Shown one piece after another: positions 14,599 to 21,392 of a stretch of 22,667 bases of DNA. The notes beneath the pieces are model-generated. The model had not been told where the DNA came from, made no database searches, and worked only from the letters and a program-made list of their open reading frames with translations. Made by a program: the position numbers and the translations under genes. The DNA is from JAZDMK01 sp043800975. GTDB lineage: Bacteria; Bacteroidota; Bacteroidia; Bacteroidales; JAHJDW01. The stretch spans positions 1-22,667 of the forward strand of contig JAZDMK010000012.1 of assembly GCA_043800975.1 (NCBI GenBank). The letters run 5' to 3'. Every line of letters begins with the position of its first letter. Within the stretch, counting starts at the first letter, position 1.

Positions 14599-15483
14599 AT
14601 GAAAGCTTATGTATTTCCCGGACAGGGAGCACAATTTGTAGGAATGGGAAAAGATCTGTATGATCAGTATCCCGTCGCCAAAGAATTATTTGAAAAGGCA
14701 AATGAAACCTTAGGTTTCCGCATTACGGATCTGATGTTTTCAGGAACGGATGAAGACCTGAAGCAGACAAAGGTAACACAGCCCGCTATCTTTTTACATT
14801 CAGTAATTCTCGCTACTGTATTGGGTGAATCTTTTCAACCTGCTATGACAGCTGGTCATTCACTGGGTGAATTTTCAGCACTTGTGGCTGCGAAAGCTCT
14901 TTCTTTCGAAGAAGGACTCACACTGGTTTACAAACGCGCACTCGCTATGCAGAAAGCCTGCGAAGCACGTCCTTCGACAATGGCTGCAGTAATGGGTCTG
15001 GATGAGAAAGTGATTGAAGAAATCTGCGCTTCGATCAACGAAGTAGTGGTTCCAGCAAACTACAACTGTCCGGGACAGATTGTTATTTCTGGTTCGATTG
15101 AAGGTGTGAACGAAGCCTGCGAAAAACTGAAAGCTGCCGGTGCCAAGCGCGCTATGGTTCTTCCTGTTGGCGGTGCATTCCATTCACCCTTGATGGAACC
15201 TGCCCGCGCTGAGCTGGAAGTAGCCATTCAGCAAGCGATTGTAACTGCACCGATTTGTCCTGTGTATCAAAACGTGAATGCACAGCCGCAAACCGATCCC
15301 GCTGTGATCAAACAGAATTTAATTGCACAGCTTACTGCTCCTGTTCGCTGGACGCAGACTGTAGAAAATATGATCGCAGGTGGTGCTTCTGAATTTGTGG
15401 AAGTTGGCCCGGGCACTGTGCTGCAGGGACTGATTAAAAAAGTAAATAAAGAAGCATTGGCAGCAAGCGCACTACTTGCGTAG
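14599..15483 (+). CDS. fabD: Malonyl-CoA–acyl carrier protein transacylase
   Basis: A 294-residue cytoplasmic enzyme that moves malonyl from CoA to acyl carrier protein, feeding fatty-acid elongation. The start FPGQGAQFVGMG, the nucleophile elbow TAGHSLGEFSA with S88, the conserved QxP region TQPAIF, and GGAFHSPLM with catalytic H195 are all present. The ending VEVGPGTVLQGLIKK is also typical. The length matches the ~300-310 residues of the family. Unusually for fabD, no other fab gene or acpP is adjacent. The ATG is only 20 bases after the preceding terminator's T-run, so its promoter must overlap that terminator, or some read-through occurs. Downstream, a TTATTAG repeat and a two-way terminator separate it from the convergent polysaccharide cluster. 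Confidence 0.96.
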   Translation: MKAYVFPGQGAQFVGMGKDLYDQYPVAKELFEKANETLGFRITDLMFSGTDEDLKQTKVTQPAIFLHSVILATVLGESFQPAMTAGHSLGEFSALVAAKALSFEEGLTLVYKRALAMQKACEARPSTMAAVMGLDEKVIEEICASINEVVVPANYNCPGQIVISGSIEGVNEACEKLKAAGAKRAMVLPVGGAFHSPLMEPARAELEVAIQQAIVTAPICPVYQNVNAQPQTDPAVIKQNLIAQLTAPVRWTQTVENMIAGGASEFVEVGPGTVLQGLIKKVNKEALAASALLA

Positions 15484-15515
15484 TAGTTATAAGTTAATAG
15501 TTATTAGTTATTGAG
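15484..15515 (+). repeat. AT-rich TTATTAG-type repeat, copy 2
   Basis: It directly follows the fabD stop codon. The 18 bases at 15498-15515 (TAGTTATTAGTTATTGAG) are identical to 5505-5522, again right after a gene's end. Confidence 0.8.
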
Positions 15516-15576
15516 AAATACTCGTAATTATTCGCACTTCTTGCTCATGCGATCGGCCTGCGGCCTCGGCTCGTAA

Positions 15577-15616
15577 TTATAAAAAAATACCGAAGTACTT
15601 CGGTATTTTTTTATAA
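15577..15616. terminator. Perfect 40-base palindromic two-way terminator
   Basis: A core of TACCGAAGT/ACTTCGGTA is flanked by seven A on the left and seven T on the right. The palindrome is perfect over 20 bases per arm. It contains the last leucine codon and TAA stop of the phosphatase gene on the minus strand, and it serves fabD on the plus strand. Confidence 0.92.
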
Positions 15617-16360
15617 CTGTGGATTCATCAGTTTACCTGATTCCGCTAGCTTTCTCAGCCATGGATTTTTAAAACTTGCAAGCAGGTTATCATAATACAA
15701 AAGGTTATGAAGGTCGGTTCCTGCAAAGTCGATAAAATTATTTTTAATCAGTTTCTCAGCAATTTTTCTGGTTGCATCACCATACATGTTATTCAATGAA
15801 ACCAGATTTACCTGCAAATAAATTTCACGATCCTTCAGGTCTTCATAAATTTCCATGGAATGATGCCAATAGGGATATCGCTCTGCATGTGCCAGAACCG
15901 GACGATAACCTGCAATGCGCAATTCAAACAAAACAGAATTTAAATTCTCGGGAGGAGTGAAAAAAGGACATTCAAGCAGAATAAATTTCTGTTTGCCAAA
16001 GCACATCAATTCTTCTTTCTGAATGTATTTTTCAAAATCATAATCCACCATGTATTCAGCTGCAGCTTCCACTTCGATGTTCAGTTCCGGATCAGCATTC
16101 ACAGCTGCGCGTACTTCTTCAAGTCCTTTTTTAATAGTATCTGCTGTATTTCTATATACATCACTTTGCACATGCGGTGTGGTGATTACTTTTCGCAAAC
16201 CCAGATCCTGCAACTTTTTTAAAAGAATTAAAGTATCTTCCATAGTCGGAGAACCATCGTCAATGCCAGGAATCAGATGCGAGTGCATATCTGCTTCCAT
16301 AAATGAAAGATCATGGAGCGGTGCATTTTTATTTCCAAATATGTTTCCTAAAAAACCCAT
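15611..16360 (-). CDS. PHP-type tyrosine-protein phosphatase, CpsB/YwqE family
   Basis: A 249-residue protein of the polymerase-and-histidinol-phosphatase fold. Metal-binding motifs appear in order: EADMHSHLIPGIDDG (H26, H28, D34-D35), TTPHVQSDVY (H63), VEAAAEYMVD (E98), LLECPFF (E130), LAHAERYPYW (H158) and FAGTDLHN (D216, H218). CpsB and YwqE are manganese-dependent phosphatases that dephosphorylate BY-type tyrosine kinases controlling capsule or exopolysaccharide synthesis and export. It is the last gene of the sugar-nucleotide cluster. Its ATG overlaps the rfbB stop as TAATG, so translation is probably coupled. No matching kinase is visible in the window. The family and general role are firm; the physiological substrate is inferred. 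Confidence 0.9.
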   Translation of the reverse strand: MGFLGNIFGNKNAPLHDLSFMEADMHSHLIPGIDDGSPTMEDTLILLKKLQDLGLRKVITTPHVQSDVYRNTADTIKKGLEEVRAAVNADPELNIEVEAAAEYMVDYDFEKYIQKEELMCFGKQKFILLECPFFTPPENLNSVLFELRIAGYRPVLAHAERYPYWHHSMEIYEDLKDREIYLQVNLVSLNNMYGDATRKIAEKLIKNNFIDFAGTDLHNLLYYDNLLASFKNPWLRKLAESGKLMNPQL

Positions 16361-17412
16361 TAGCGTTTCTGATACTGATTCTCATAATATTTCTGATACT
16401 CTCCGGATGTAACATTATTGAGCCATTCCTCATTCGTGAGATACCAGTCGATCGTTTTTTCTATTCCTTTTTCAAACGTTGTTTCGGGATTCCATCCCAG
16501 TTCGTTAGCAATTTTTGATGCATCGATAGCATAGCGCAAATCGTGGCCGGCTCTGTCTTTCACGAATGTGATTAAGGAAGCGCTCTCACCATTCTTTCGG
16601 TCCAACTTGCGATCCATGATACTGCATACAAGATTAACAATATCAATATTTTTCCATTCGTTGTTACCGCCAATGTTGTATGTTTCACCTTTTGTTCCTT
16701 TATGAAAAACGATATCGATCGCTTTGGCATGATCTTCTACAAATAGCCAGTCGCGCACGTTTTCACCTTTTCCATAAACAGGAATTGGTTTATTATTTTT
16801 TATGTTGTGAATGACAAGCGGTAATAATTTTTCAGGAAACTGATACGGTCCATAATTGTTCGAACAATTGGTAATAACAACCGGTAGTCCGTATGTATGG
16901 CTGTATGCACGCACCAGATGATCGGAGCTTGCTTTGGATGCTGAGTAAGGACTGCGCGGATCGTACGATGTTGTTTCTGTAAATAATCCTTCTTCTCCTA
17001 AGGAACCATATACTTCATCAGTGGAAATATGATAAAATGTTTTTCCTTCGAAATTGCCGTTCCATGCAGTTCTTGCCGCATTGAGCAACGTTACCGTTCC
17101 AACTATATTAGTTGTAATAAATTCCATCGGGTTAGCTATCGACCGATCCACGTGTGATTCCGCAGCAAGGTGAATCACTCCGTCGAATATGTGCTCCTGA
17201 AAAAGCTTTTGTAAAAAATCTGCATCCACAATATCACCACGCACAAAAGTATAATTCGGCTCCTTTTCAATCTCACGGAGGTTTTCCAGATTGCCAGCAT
17301 ACGTAAGTTTATCCAGATTAAAAATCTGATAGTCGGGATATTTTTTTACAAACAAATGCAAAACATGTGAACCAATAAATCCGGCACCGCCGGTGATGAG
17401 AATTTTTTTCAT
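16360..17412 (-). CDS. rfbB: dTDP-glucose 4,6-dehydratase
   Basis: A 350-residue short-chain dehydrogenase/reductase, the usual RmlB length. It has the NAD-binding GGAGFIGSH near the N-terminus, LDKLTYAGNLENL (typical of RmlB), HLAAESHVDRSI, the catalytic triad region HISTDEVYGSLGE (T131-D132-E133), and SPYSASKASSDH with Y156 and K160. NCSNNYGPYQFPEKLLPL is another RmlB block. It converts dTDP-glucose to dTDP-4-keto-6-deoxyglucose, the branch point for rhamnose and other deoxysugars. rfbA, rfbC and rfbD are not in the window. Its stop overlaps the phosphatase start (TAATG). It starts 110 bases after galE, across a repeat-bearing gap, so a separate promoter is possible. A UDP-sugar dehydratase activity cannot be excluded from sequence alone. 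Confidence 0.93.
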   Translation of the reverse strand: MKKILITGGAGFIGSHVLHLFVKKYPDYQIFNLDKLTYAGNLENLREIEKEPNYTFVRGDIVDADFLQKLFQEHIFDGVIHLAAESHVDRSIANPMEFITTNIVGTVTLLNAARTAWNGNFEGKTFYHISTDEVYGSLGEEGLFTETTSYDPRSPYSASKASSDHLVRAYSHTYGLPVVITNCSNNYGPYQFPEKLLPLVIHNIKNNKPIPVYGKGENVRDWLFVEDHAKAIDIVFHKGTKGETYNIGGNNEWKNIDIVNLVCSIMDRKLDRKNGESASLITFVKDRAGHDLRYAIDASKIANELGWNPETTFEKGIEKTIDWYLTNEEWLNNVTSGEYQKYYENQYQKR

Positions 17413-17418
17413 TCAATC

Positions 17419-17450
17419 TTAGTTATTAAGTTACTAAGTTATTAGTTATT
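17419..17450 (+). repeat. AT-rich TTATTAG-type repeat, copy 3
   Basis: TTAGTTATTAAGTTACTAAG followed by TTATTAGTTATT. Bases 17437-17450 (AGTTATTAGTTATT) match copies 1 and 2 exactly. It sits in the 110-base gap between galE and rfbB. Confidence 0.75.
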
Positions 17451-17482
17451 TGTTTTATTTTCTTCAATCTTCTGATTACTGA

Positions 17483-17496
17483 TCCGCCGTGGCGGA
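17483..17496. repeat. TCCGCC-GT-GGCGGA hairpin
   Basis: Six-base perfect arms around GT, in the galE–rfbB gap. It resembles the GC palindrome at 7772-7783. No T-run follows on the minus strand, so termination is doubtful. Confidence 0.55.
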
Positions 17497-17522
17497 CTTA
17501 TCACTGATTACTATTAAAATCT

Positions 17523-18539
17523 CTATTTACCTCTCAAAGCTATCTCCCATTTCCAGGCAGATTCCATCATCGCATCCAGTCCTTTTTCTGCTTTCCATCC
17601 CAACGTTTTATTGGCTAATGAAGTATCTGCCCACATCTGCATTACATCACCGGGTCTGCGGTCAACAATTTTATAATTTAGTTTTTCACCTGAAACTTTT
17701 TCGAACGAATGAATCACTTCAAGAACTGTGTATCCGGTGCCTGTTCCAAGATTGAAAATTTCGACATCGGTTTCGTTTTTCTTTTCTTCCAGACGTTTCA
17801 ATGCGATCACATGCGCTTTGGCAAGATCAACAACATGAATATAATCACGAATGCATGTGCCGTCGCGGGTGTCGTAATCATTTCCAAACACACTTAATTC
17901 TTTTCGTTTTCCGATTGCGGTTTGAGTAATGAAAGGAACCAGATTATTCGGAACACCAATCGGAAGCTCACCGATGGATGCAGACTCATGGGCTCCAATG
18001 GGATTGAAGTAACGCAATAAAATTGCATTCAATGAACTACTGCTATTATCAAAAATTATTTCTTCCGAAATTTGCTTTGTATTTCCATAAGGAGACATTG
18101 CTTTTTTTATCGGAGAAAGTTCGTGTACTGGGAGCGTATCAGGCTCTCCGTATACTGTACAGGAAGAAGAGAAAACCAAATCTTTAATTTTTCTCTGTTT
18201 CATTTCTTCCAGAATATTGATCAGAGAAAAAAGGTTATTGCGATAATATGCTAATGGTTTTTCAACCGATTCTCCCACTGCTTTCCATGCCGCAAAGTGA
18301 ATCACTGCTGTGATATCAGGATACTTATCGAAAAGCGCTTTTACCTGAACGGCATCACAGCATTCTGTTTTTTCAAAGGCAGGTGTGATTCCGGTAATAG
18401 AAGCAATTCTTTGAATGACGCTCTGTTCGGAGTTGGATAAATTATCTGCAATCACAACATTATATCCCTGCTGCTGCAGTTCAACAACGGTATGCGATCC
18501 GATGTATCCGGTTCCGCCTGTAACAAGAACGCGTTTCAT
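17523..18539 (-). CDS. galE: UDP-glucose 4-epimerase
   Basis: A 338-residue SDR enzyme, the canonical GalE length. It shows VLVTGGTGYIGSHTVVEL for NAD binding, ADNLSNS after strand 2, HFAAWKAVGESVEKPLAYY (a GalE hallmark), the serine block FSSSCTVYGEP, and the catalytic SPYGNTK with Y151 and K155. The substrate region NPIGAHESASIGE is also typical. It interconverts UDP-glucose and UDP-galactose, and sometimes the N-acetyl forms. It begins two bases after the dehydrogenase gene and so belongs to the wbp operon, where it probably supplies UDP-Gal or UDP-GalNAc for the same polysaccharide. Specificity for acetylated sugars cannot be read from the sequence with confidence. Confidence 0.94.
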   Translation of the reverse strand: MKRVLVTGGTGYIGSHTVVELQQQGYNVVIADNLSNSEQSVIQRIASITGITPAFEKTECCDAVQVKALFDKYPDITAVIHFAAWKAVGESVEKPLAYYRNNLFSLINILEEMKQRKIKDLVFSSSCTVYGEPDTLPVHELSPIKKAMSPYGNTKQISEEIIFDNSSSSLNAILLRYFNPIGAHESASIGELPIGVPNNLVPFITQTAIGKRKELSVFGNDYDTRDGTCIRDYIHVVDLAKAHVIALKRLEEKKNETDVEIFNLGTGTGYTVLEVIHSFEKVSGEKLNYKIVDRRPGDVMQMWADTSLANKTLGWKAEKGLDAMMESAWKWEIALRGK

Positions 18540-18541
18540 AT

Positions 18542-19837
18542 TTAGAGACTCCAGTATGTAAGGTTGTTAATTTTACCGCGGAACATTCCCTTTACATCTA
18601 CCAGCACAGCTTTGGGTGCAGCAATGGATTCAAAGAATTTTTCATCCAGGTTTTTATATTCATCATGACCCACAGCAATAATGATTGCATCGTACTTTCC
18701 AGAATGTTTTTCAACCATATCAAAGCCGTATTCATGCTTCACTTCAGCAATGTTTGCATATGGGTCTACAACATCAACGTTTGTTCCGTATGATTTCAAT
18801 TCGCAGATTACATCCGCCACGCGCGAATTGCGAATGTCGCTTACGTTTTCTTTAAAGGTTACTCCCATTACCAGAACGCGTGCGCTAAGCACATTTTTGC
18901 CGGCAGCAATCATTTTTTTCACCGTTTGTTTCGCTACATAATAACCCATCGAGTCGTTCACAAAACGACCGGAGTTAATGATCTGCGCATGATAACGGAA
19001 TTCCTTTGCTTTATAAGTAAGATAATACGGATCAACGCCAATGCAATGCCCGCCCACAAGACCGGGTGAGAATTTTAAAAAATTCCATTTGGTTCCGGCT
19101 GCTTCAAGCACTTCATATGTATTGATGCCCATACGATTGAAGATGATCGAAAGTTCATTCATCAAGGCAATGTTTACATCACGCTGTGTGTTTTCAATAA
19201 TCTTTGCTGACTCAGCTACTTTAATGGAAGAAGCGCGGTGAACACCAGCCGTTACAACCAGTTCATAGGTTTTAGCGATTACATCCAGTGATTCGGCATC
19301 CGAACCGGAAACAATTTTTGTAATTGTCTGCAGTGTGTGTTCCTTGTCACCCGGGTTAATGCGCTCGGGAGAAAAACCTACTTTAAAATCAACATTGAAT
19401 TTCAAACCGGATAATTCTTCTAAAACCGGAATGCAATCTTCTTCTGTACAGCCAGGATATACGGTCGATTCATACACAACATAGTCGCCTTTTTTCAGAA
19501 TCTTTCCTACACTACGTGTAGCACCAATCAAGGGTGTGAGATCCGGAAGATTGTGCGAATCAATCGGTGTGGGAACTGCCACGATATGGAATGTTGCTTC
19601 CTTCAGGTCCTCGGGATTAGCCGTAAATAGAATATCGCAGCCTTTGAATGCTTCTGCAGGTAGTTCTTCACTTGGATCCTGATTGTTTTTCATCATCTCC
19701 ACGCGGTCGGGTTTGATATCAAATCCAACCACTTTAATTTTTCTTGCAAACTCGAGTGCTATGGGTAATCCTACATATCCCAACCCGATGACAGATAATT
19801 TTGTCTCTTTCTTTAACAGTTTCTCGTAAATATTCAT
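18542..19837 (-). CDS. wbpA: UDP-N-acetylglucosamine 6-dehydrogenase, WbpA/TviB type
   Basis: A 431-residue nucleotide-sugar dehydrogenase. In order: VIGLGYVGLPIALEFA (residues 16-31, NAD site), VAVPTPID, ESTVYPGCTEE, FSPERINPGD, AESAKIIENTQRDVNIALMN, and GLVGGHCIGVDPYYL with the catalytic C265. The C-terminal domain has GVTFKENVSDIRNS. The sequence follows the TviB/WbpA branch that oxidises C6 of UDP-GlcNAc to UDP-GlcNAcA with two NAD+, rather than UDP-glucose dehydrogenase. The neighbours support this, since the next three enzymes of the route lie directly upstream. It starts 11 bases after wbpB and ends two bases before galE. UDP-GalNAc (WbpO-like) could be an alternative substrate, but the WbpB/D/E context argues for UDP-GlcNAc. 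Confidence 0.9.
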   Translation of the reverse strand: MNIYEKLLKKETKLSVIGLGYVGLPIALEFARKIKVVGFDIKPDRVEMMKNNQDPSEELPAEAFKGCDILFTANPEDLKEATFHIVAVPTPIDSHNLPDLTPLIGATRSVGKILKKGDYVVYESTVYPGCTEEDCIPVLEELSGLKFNVDFKVGFSPERINPGDKEHTLQTITKIVSGSDAESLDVIAKTYELVVTAGVHRASSIKVAESAKIIENTQRDVNIALMNELSIIFNRMGINTYEVLEAAGTKWNFLKFSPGLVGGHCIGVDPYYLTYKAKEFRYHAQIINSGRFVNDSMGYYVAKQTVKKMIAAGKNVLSARVLVMGVTFKENVSDIRNSRVADVICELKSYGTNVDVVDPYANIAEVKHEYGFDMVEKHSGKYDAIIIAVGHDEYKNLDEKFFESIAAPKAVLVDVKGMFRGKINNLTYWSL

Positions 19838-19848
19838 AGCTAATATTT

Positions 19849-20808
19849 TTATAATAAATTTTTAATAAGAGGATGATAATCGCCGGTTGGCTTAACTGGA
19901 GACATATTCCGGATTGTATATGCAACCTGTATACTCTCACGGGCATCTTCCAGACCGTAACCGCCACCCGATAAAATATCTTTATAAACAAGTGTATGCA
20001 GATCTGTAAAGCCTTCGCTGAATTCCAGCTCTTCTCCTTCGATCGTTATTGAACGAAACGTGCGTTGTCCCTTTGCTTTAATTTCTTCGGGAAGTGTATT
20101 CACATCAATGCTCAGGAACCAGCGTACACGCGCTTTTTCAAGCTCCAGATATCCGCCTGCTTTATCCTCTTCTGCCAGATGCACAACATTTGTTTTAATT
20201 TTTCCGAAGATCCAGGTAAGCATATCAAAAAAGTGAATTCCGATGTTCGTTGCAATTCCACCCGATTTCGCACAATCACCTTTCCACGAAACAAAGTACC
20301 AATGGCCGCGGCTTGTGATATAACTTAAATCAACATCGTAAATTTTATTCGGATCGCCTTCGTCGATTTTTTTCTTGAGTGCAATGATAGCCGGATGCAA
20401 ACGCAGCTGAAGTATATTGAAAATCTTTTTCCCGGTTTCTTTTTCAATTTCCTGCAATGCATCCACGTTCCACGGATTCAGCACCAATGGCTTTTCGCAG
20501 ATGGCATGTGCATCGTTTCGCAGCGCGAGACGAATGTGTGAATCGTGCAGGTAGTTGGGTGAGCAGATGGATACATAATCGATCTTCTGTTCGCCCTTGC
20601 GGTGCAGCTTATCCAGATGCCGGTCGAAGCGTTCGCTTTCCAGAAAGAAATCCGCTTCCGGAAAATAACTGTCGATAATACCAACACTGTCGAACTTATC
20701 CAGCGCAGAAACCAGAATGTTTCCGGTATCCTTGATGGCTTTCATGTGGCGGGGTGCGATGTAACCTCCAGCGCCGATCAGTGCAAAATGATAAGGTCGT
20801 TGCATCAT
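19849..20808 (-). CDS. wbpB: UDP-GlcNAcA 3-dehydrogenase, WbpB-like (Gfo/Idh/MocA family)
   Basis: About 319 residues from the ATG at 20808; a second ATG follows immediately at 20805. The frame is open upstream to an ATG at 20895, but that would overlap wbpD by 80 bases and add residues the family lacks. The start FALIGAGGYIAPRHMKAIKD matches Pseudomonas WbpB almost word for word. Further matches are DYVSICSPNYLH, CEKPL (catalytic lysine), LQLRLHPAIIALK, DLSYITSRGHWY, SWKGD, GIATNIGIHFFDML, and EGEELEFSEGFTDLHT. WbpB oxidises C3 of UDP-GlcNAcA to the 3-keto sugar and recycles its NADH through 2-oxoglutarate. It starts four bases after wbpD and hands its product to WbpE. Confidence 0.93.
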   Translation of the reverse strand: MMQRPYHFALIGAGGYIAPRHMKAIKDTGNILVSALDKFDSVGIIDSYFPEADFFLESERFDRHLDKLHRKGEQKIDYVSICSPNYLHDSHIRLALRNDAHAICEKPLVLNPWNVDALQEIEKETGKKIFNILQLRLHPAIIALKKKIDEGDPNKIYDVDLSYITSRGHWYFVSWKGDCAKSGGIATNIGIHFFDMLTWIFGKIKTNVVHLAEEDKAGGYLELEKARVRWFLSIDVNTLPEEIKAKGQRTFRSITIEGEELEFSEGFTDLHTLVYKDILSGGGYGLEDARESIQVAYTIRNMSPVKPTGDYHPLIKNLL

Positions 20809-20812
20809 AATT

Positions 20813-21391
20813 TCAACCGATTTTAGTGACCTTGTTGTTTTCAAGTTTATATTTCTCTCCGCTTTCGGGACAAGCGGCAATACCGCTTTCATCAAATTTC
20901 AGACGATGACCAAACTCACTCATCCAGCCCGAGTGACGTGCCGGATTTCCGACAACCAGAGCGTATGCAGGAACATCTTTTGTAACAACGGCACCCGCAC
21001 CGATGAATGCGTATTCACCAATGTTGTGGCCGCATACCACGGTTGCATTCGCACCAATGGAAGCGCCTTTTTTAACGAGTGTCTTAGCATACGAACCTTT
21101 GCGCACCACAGCAGATCTTGGATTCACGATGTTGGTAAACACCATCGAAGGACCGAGAAACACATCGTCTTCACAAATGACGCCTGTGTAAATGGAAACA
21201 TTGTTCTGAACCTTCACATTGTCGCCGAGTACCACACCTGGTGATACAACAACGTTTTGACCGATGTTGCAGTTTTCTCCCAGAATGCAGTTGGGCATGA
21301 TATGGCTGAAGTGCCATATTTTTGTACCTTTTCCGATCAGGCAGTTTTCGTCAATGATGGCTGACTCGTGCGCAAAAAATTCTTTCTCCAT
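20813..21391 (-). CDS. wbpD: UDP-2-acetamido-3-amino-glucuronate N-acetyltransferase, WbpD-like
   Basis: A 192-residue left-handed beta-helix acyltransferase, the same size as Pseudomonas WbpD. Hexapeptide repeats run from about residue 10 to 140 (IIDENCLIGKGTKIWHFSHI, LGENCNIGQNVVVSP, ANATVVCGHNIGEYAFIGAG). WbpD-specific blocks are NNVSIYTGV, GPSMVFTNIVNPRS (N87 in the active-site region), LVKKGASIGAN, PAYALVVGNPARHSGWMSEFG and a C-terminal CPESGEKYKL. It transfers acetyl from acetyl-CoA to the 3-amino group of UDP-GlcNAc(3NH2)A, giving UDP-GlcNAc(3NAc)A. It starts one base after wbpE and is followed four bases later by wbpB, so it lies between its pathway partners. The specific acyl donor is inferred from the close family match. 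Confidence 0.93.
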   Translation of the reverse strand: MEKEFFAHESAIIDENCLIGKGTKIWHFSHIMPNCILGENCNIGQNVVVSPGVVLGDNVKVQNNVSIYTGVICEDDVFLGPSMVFTNIVNPRSAVVRKGSYAKTLVKKGASIGANATVVCGHNIGEYAFIGAGAVVTKDVPAYALVVGNPARHSGWMSEFGHRLKFDESGIAACPESGEKYKLENNKVTKIG

Positions 21392-21392
21392 A

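Noticed and set aside
16360..17412. A full dTDP-rhamnose operon
   Set aside because: Only the dehydratase is present; no thymidylyltransferase, epimerase or reductase can be found in the window.
19849..20895. The longer wbpB start at 20895
   Set aside because: It would add 29 residues without family similarity and overlap wbpD by about 80 bases. The Met-Met start at 20808 aligns with the known WbpB N-terminus.
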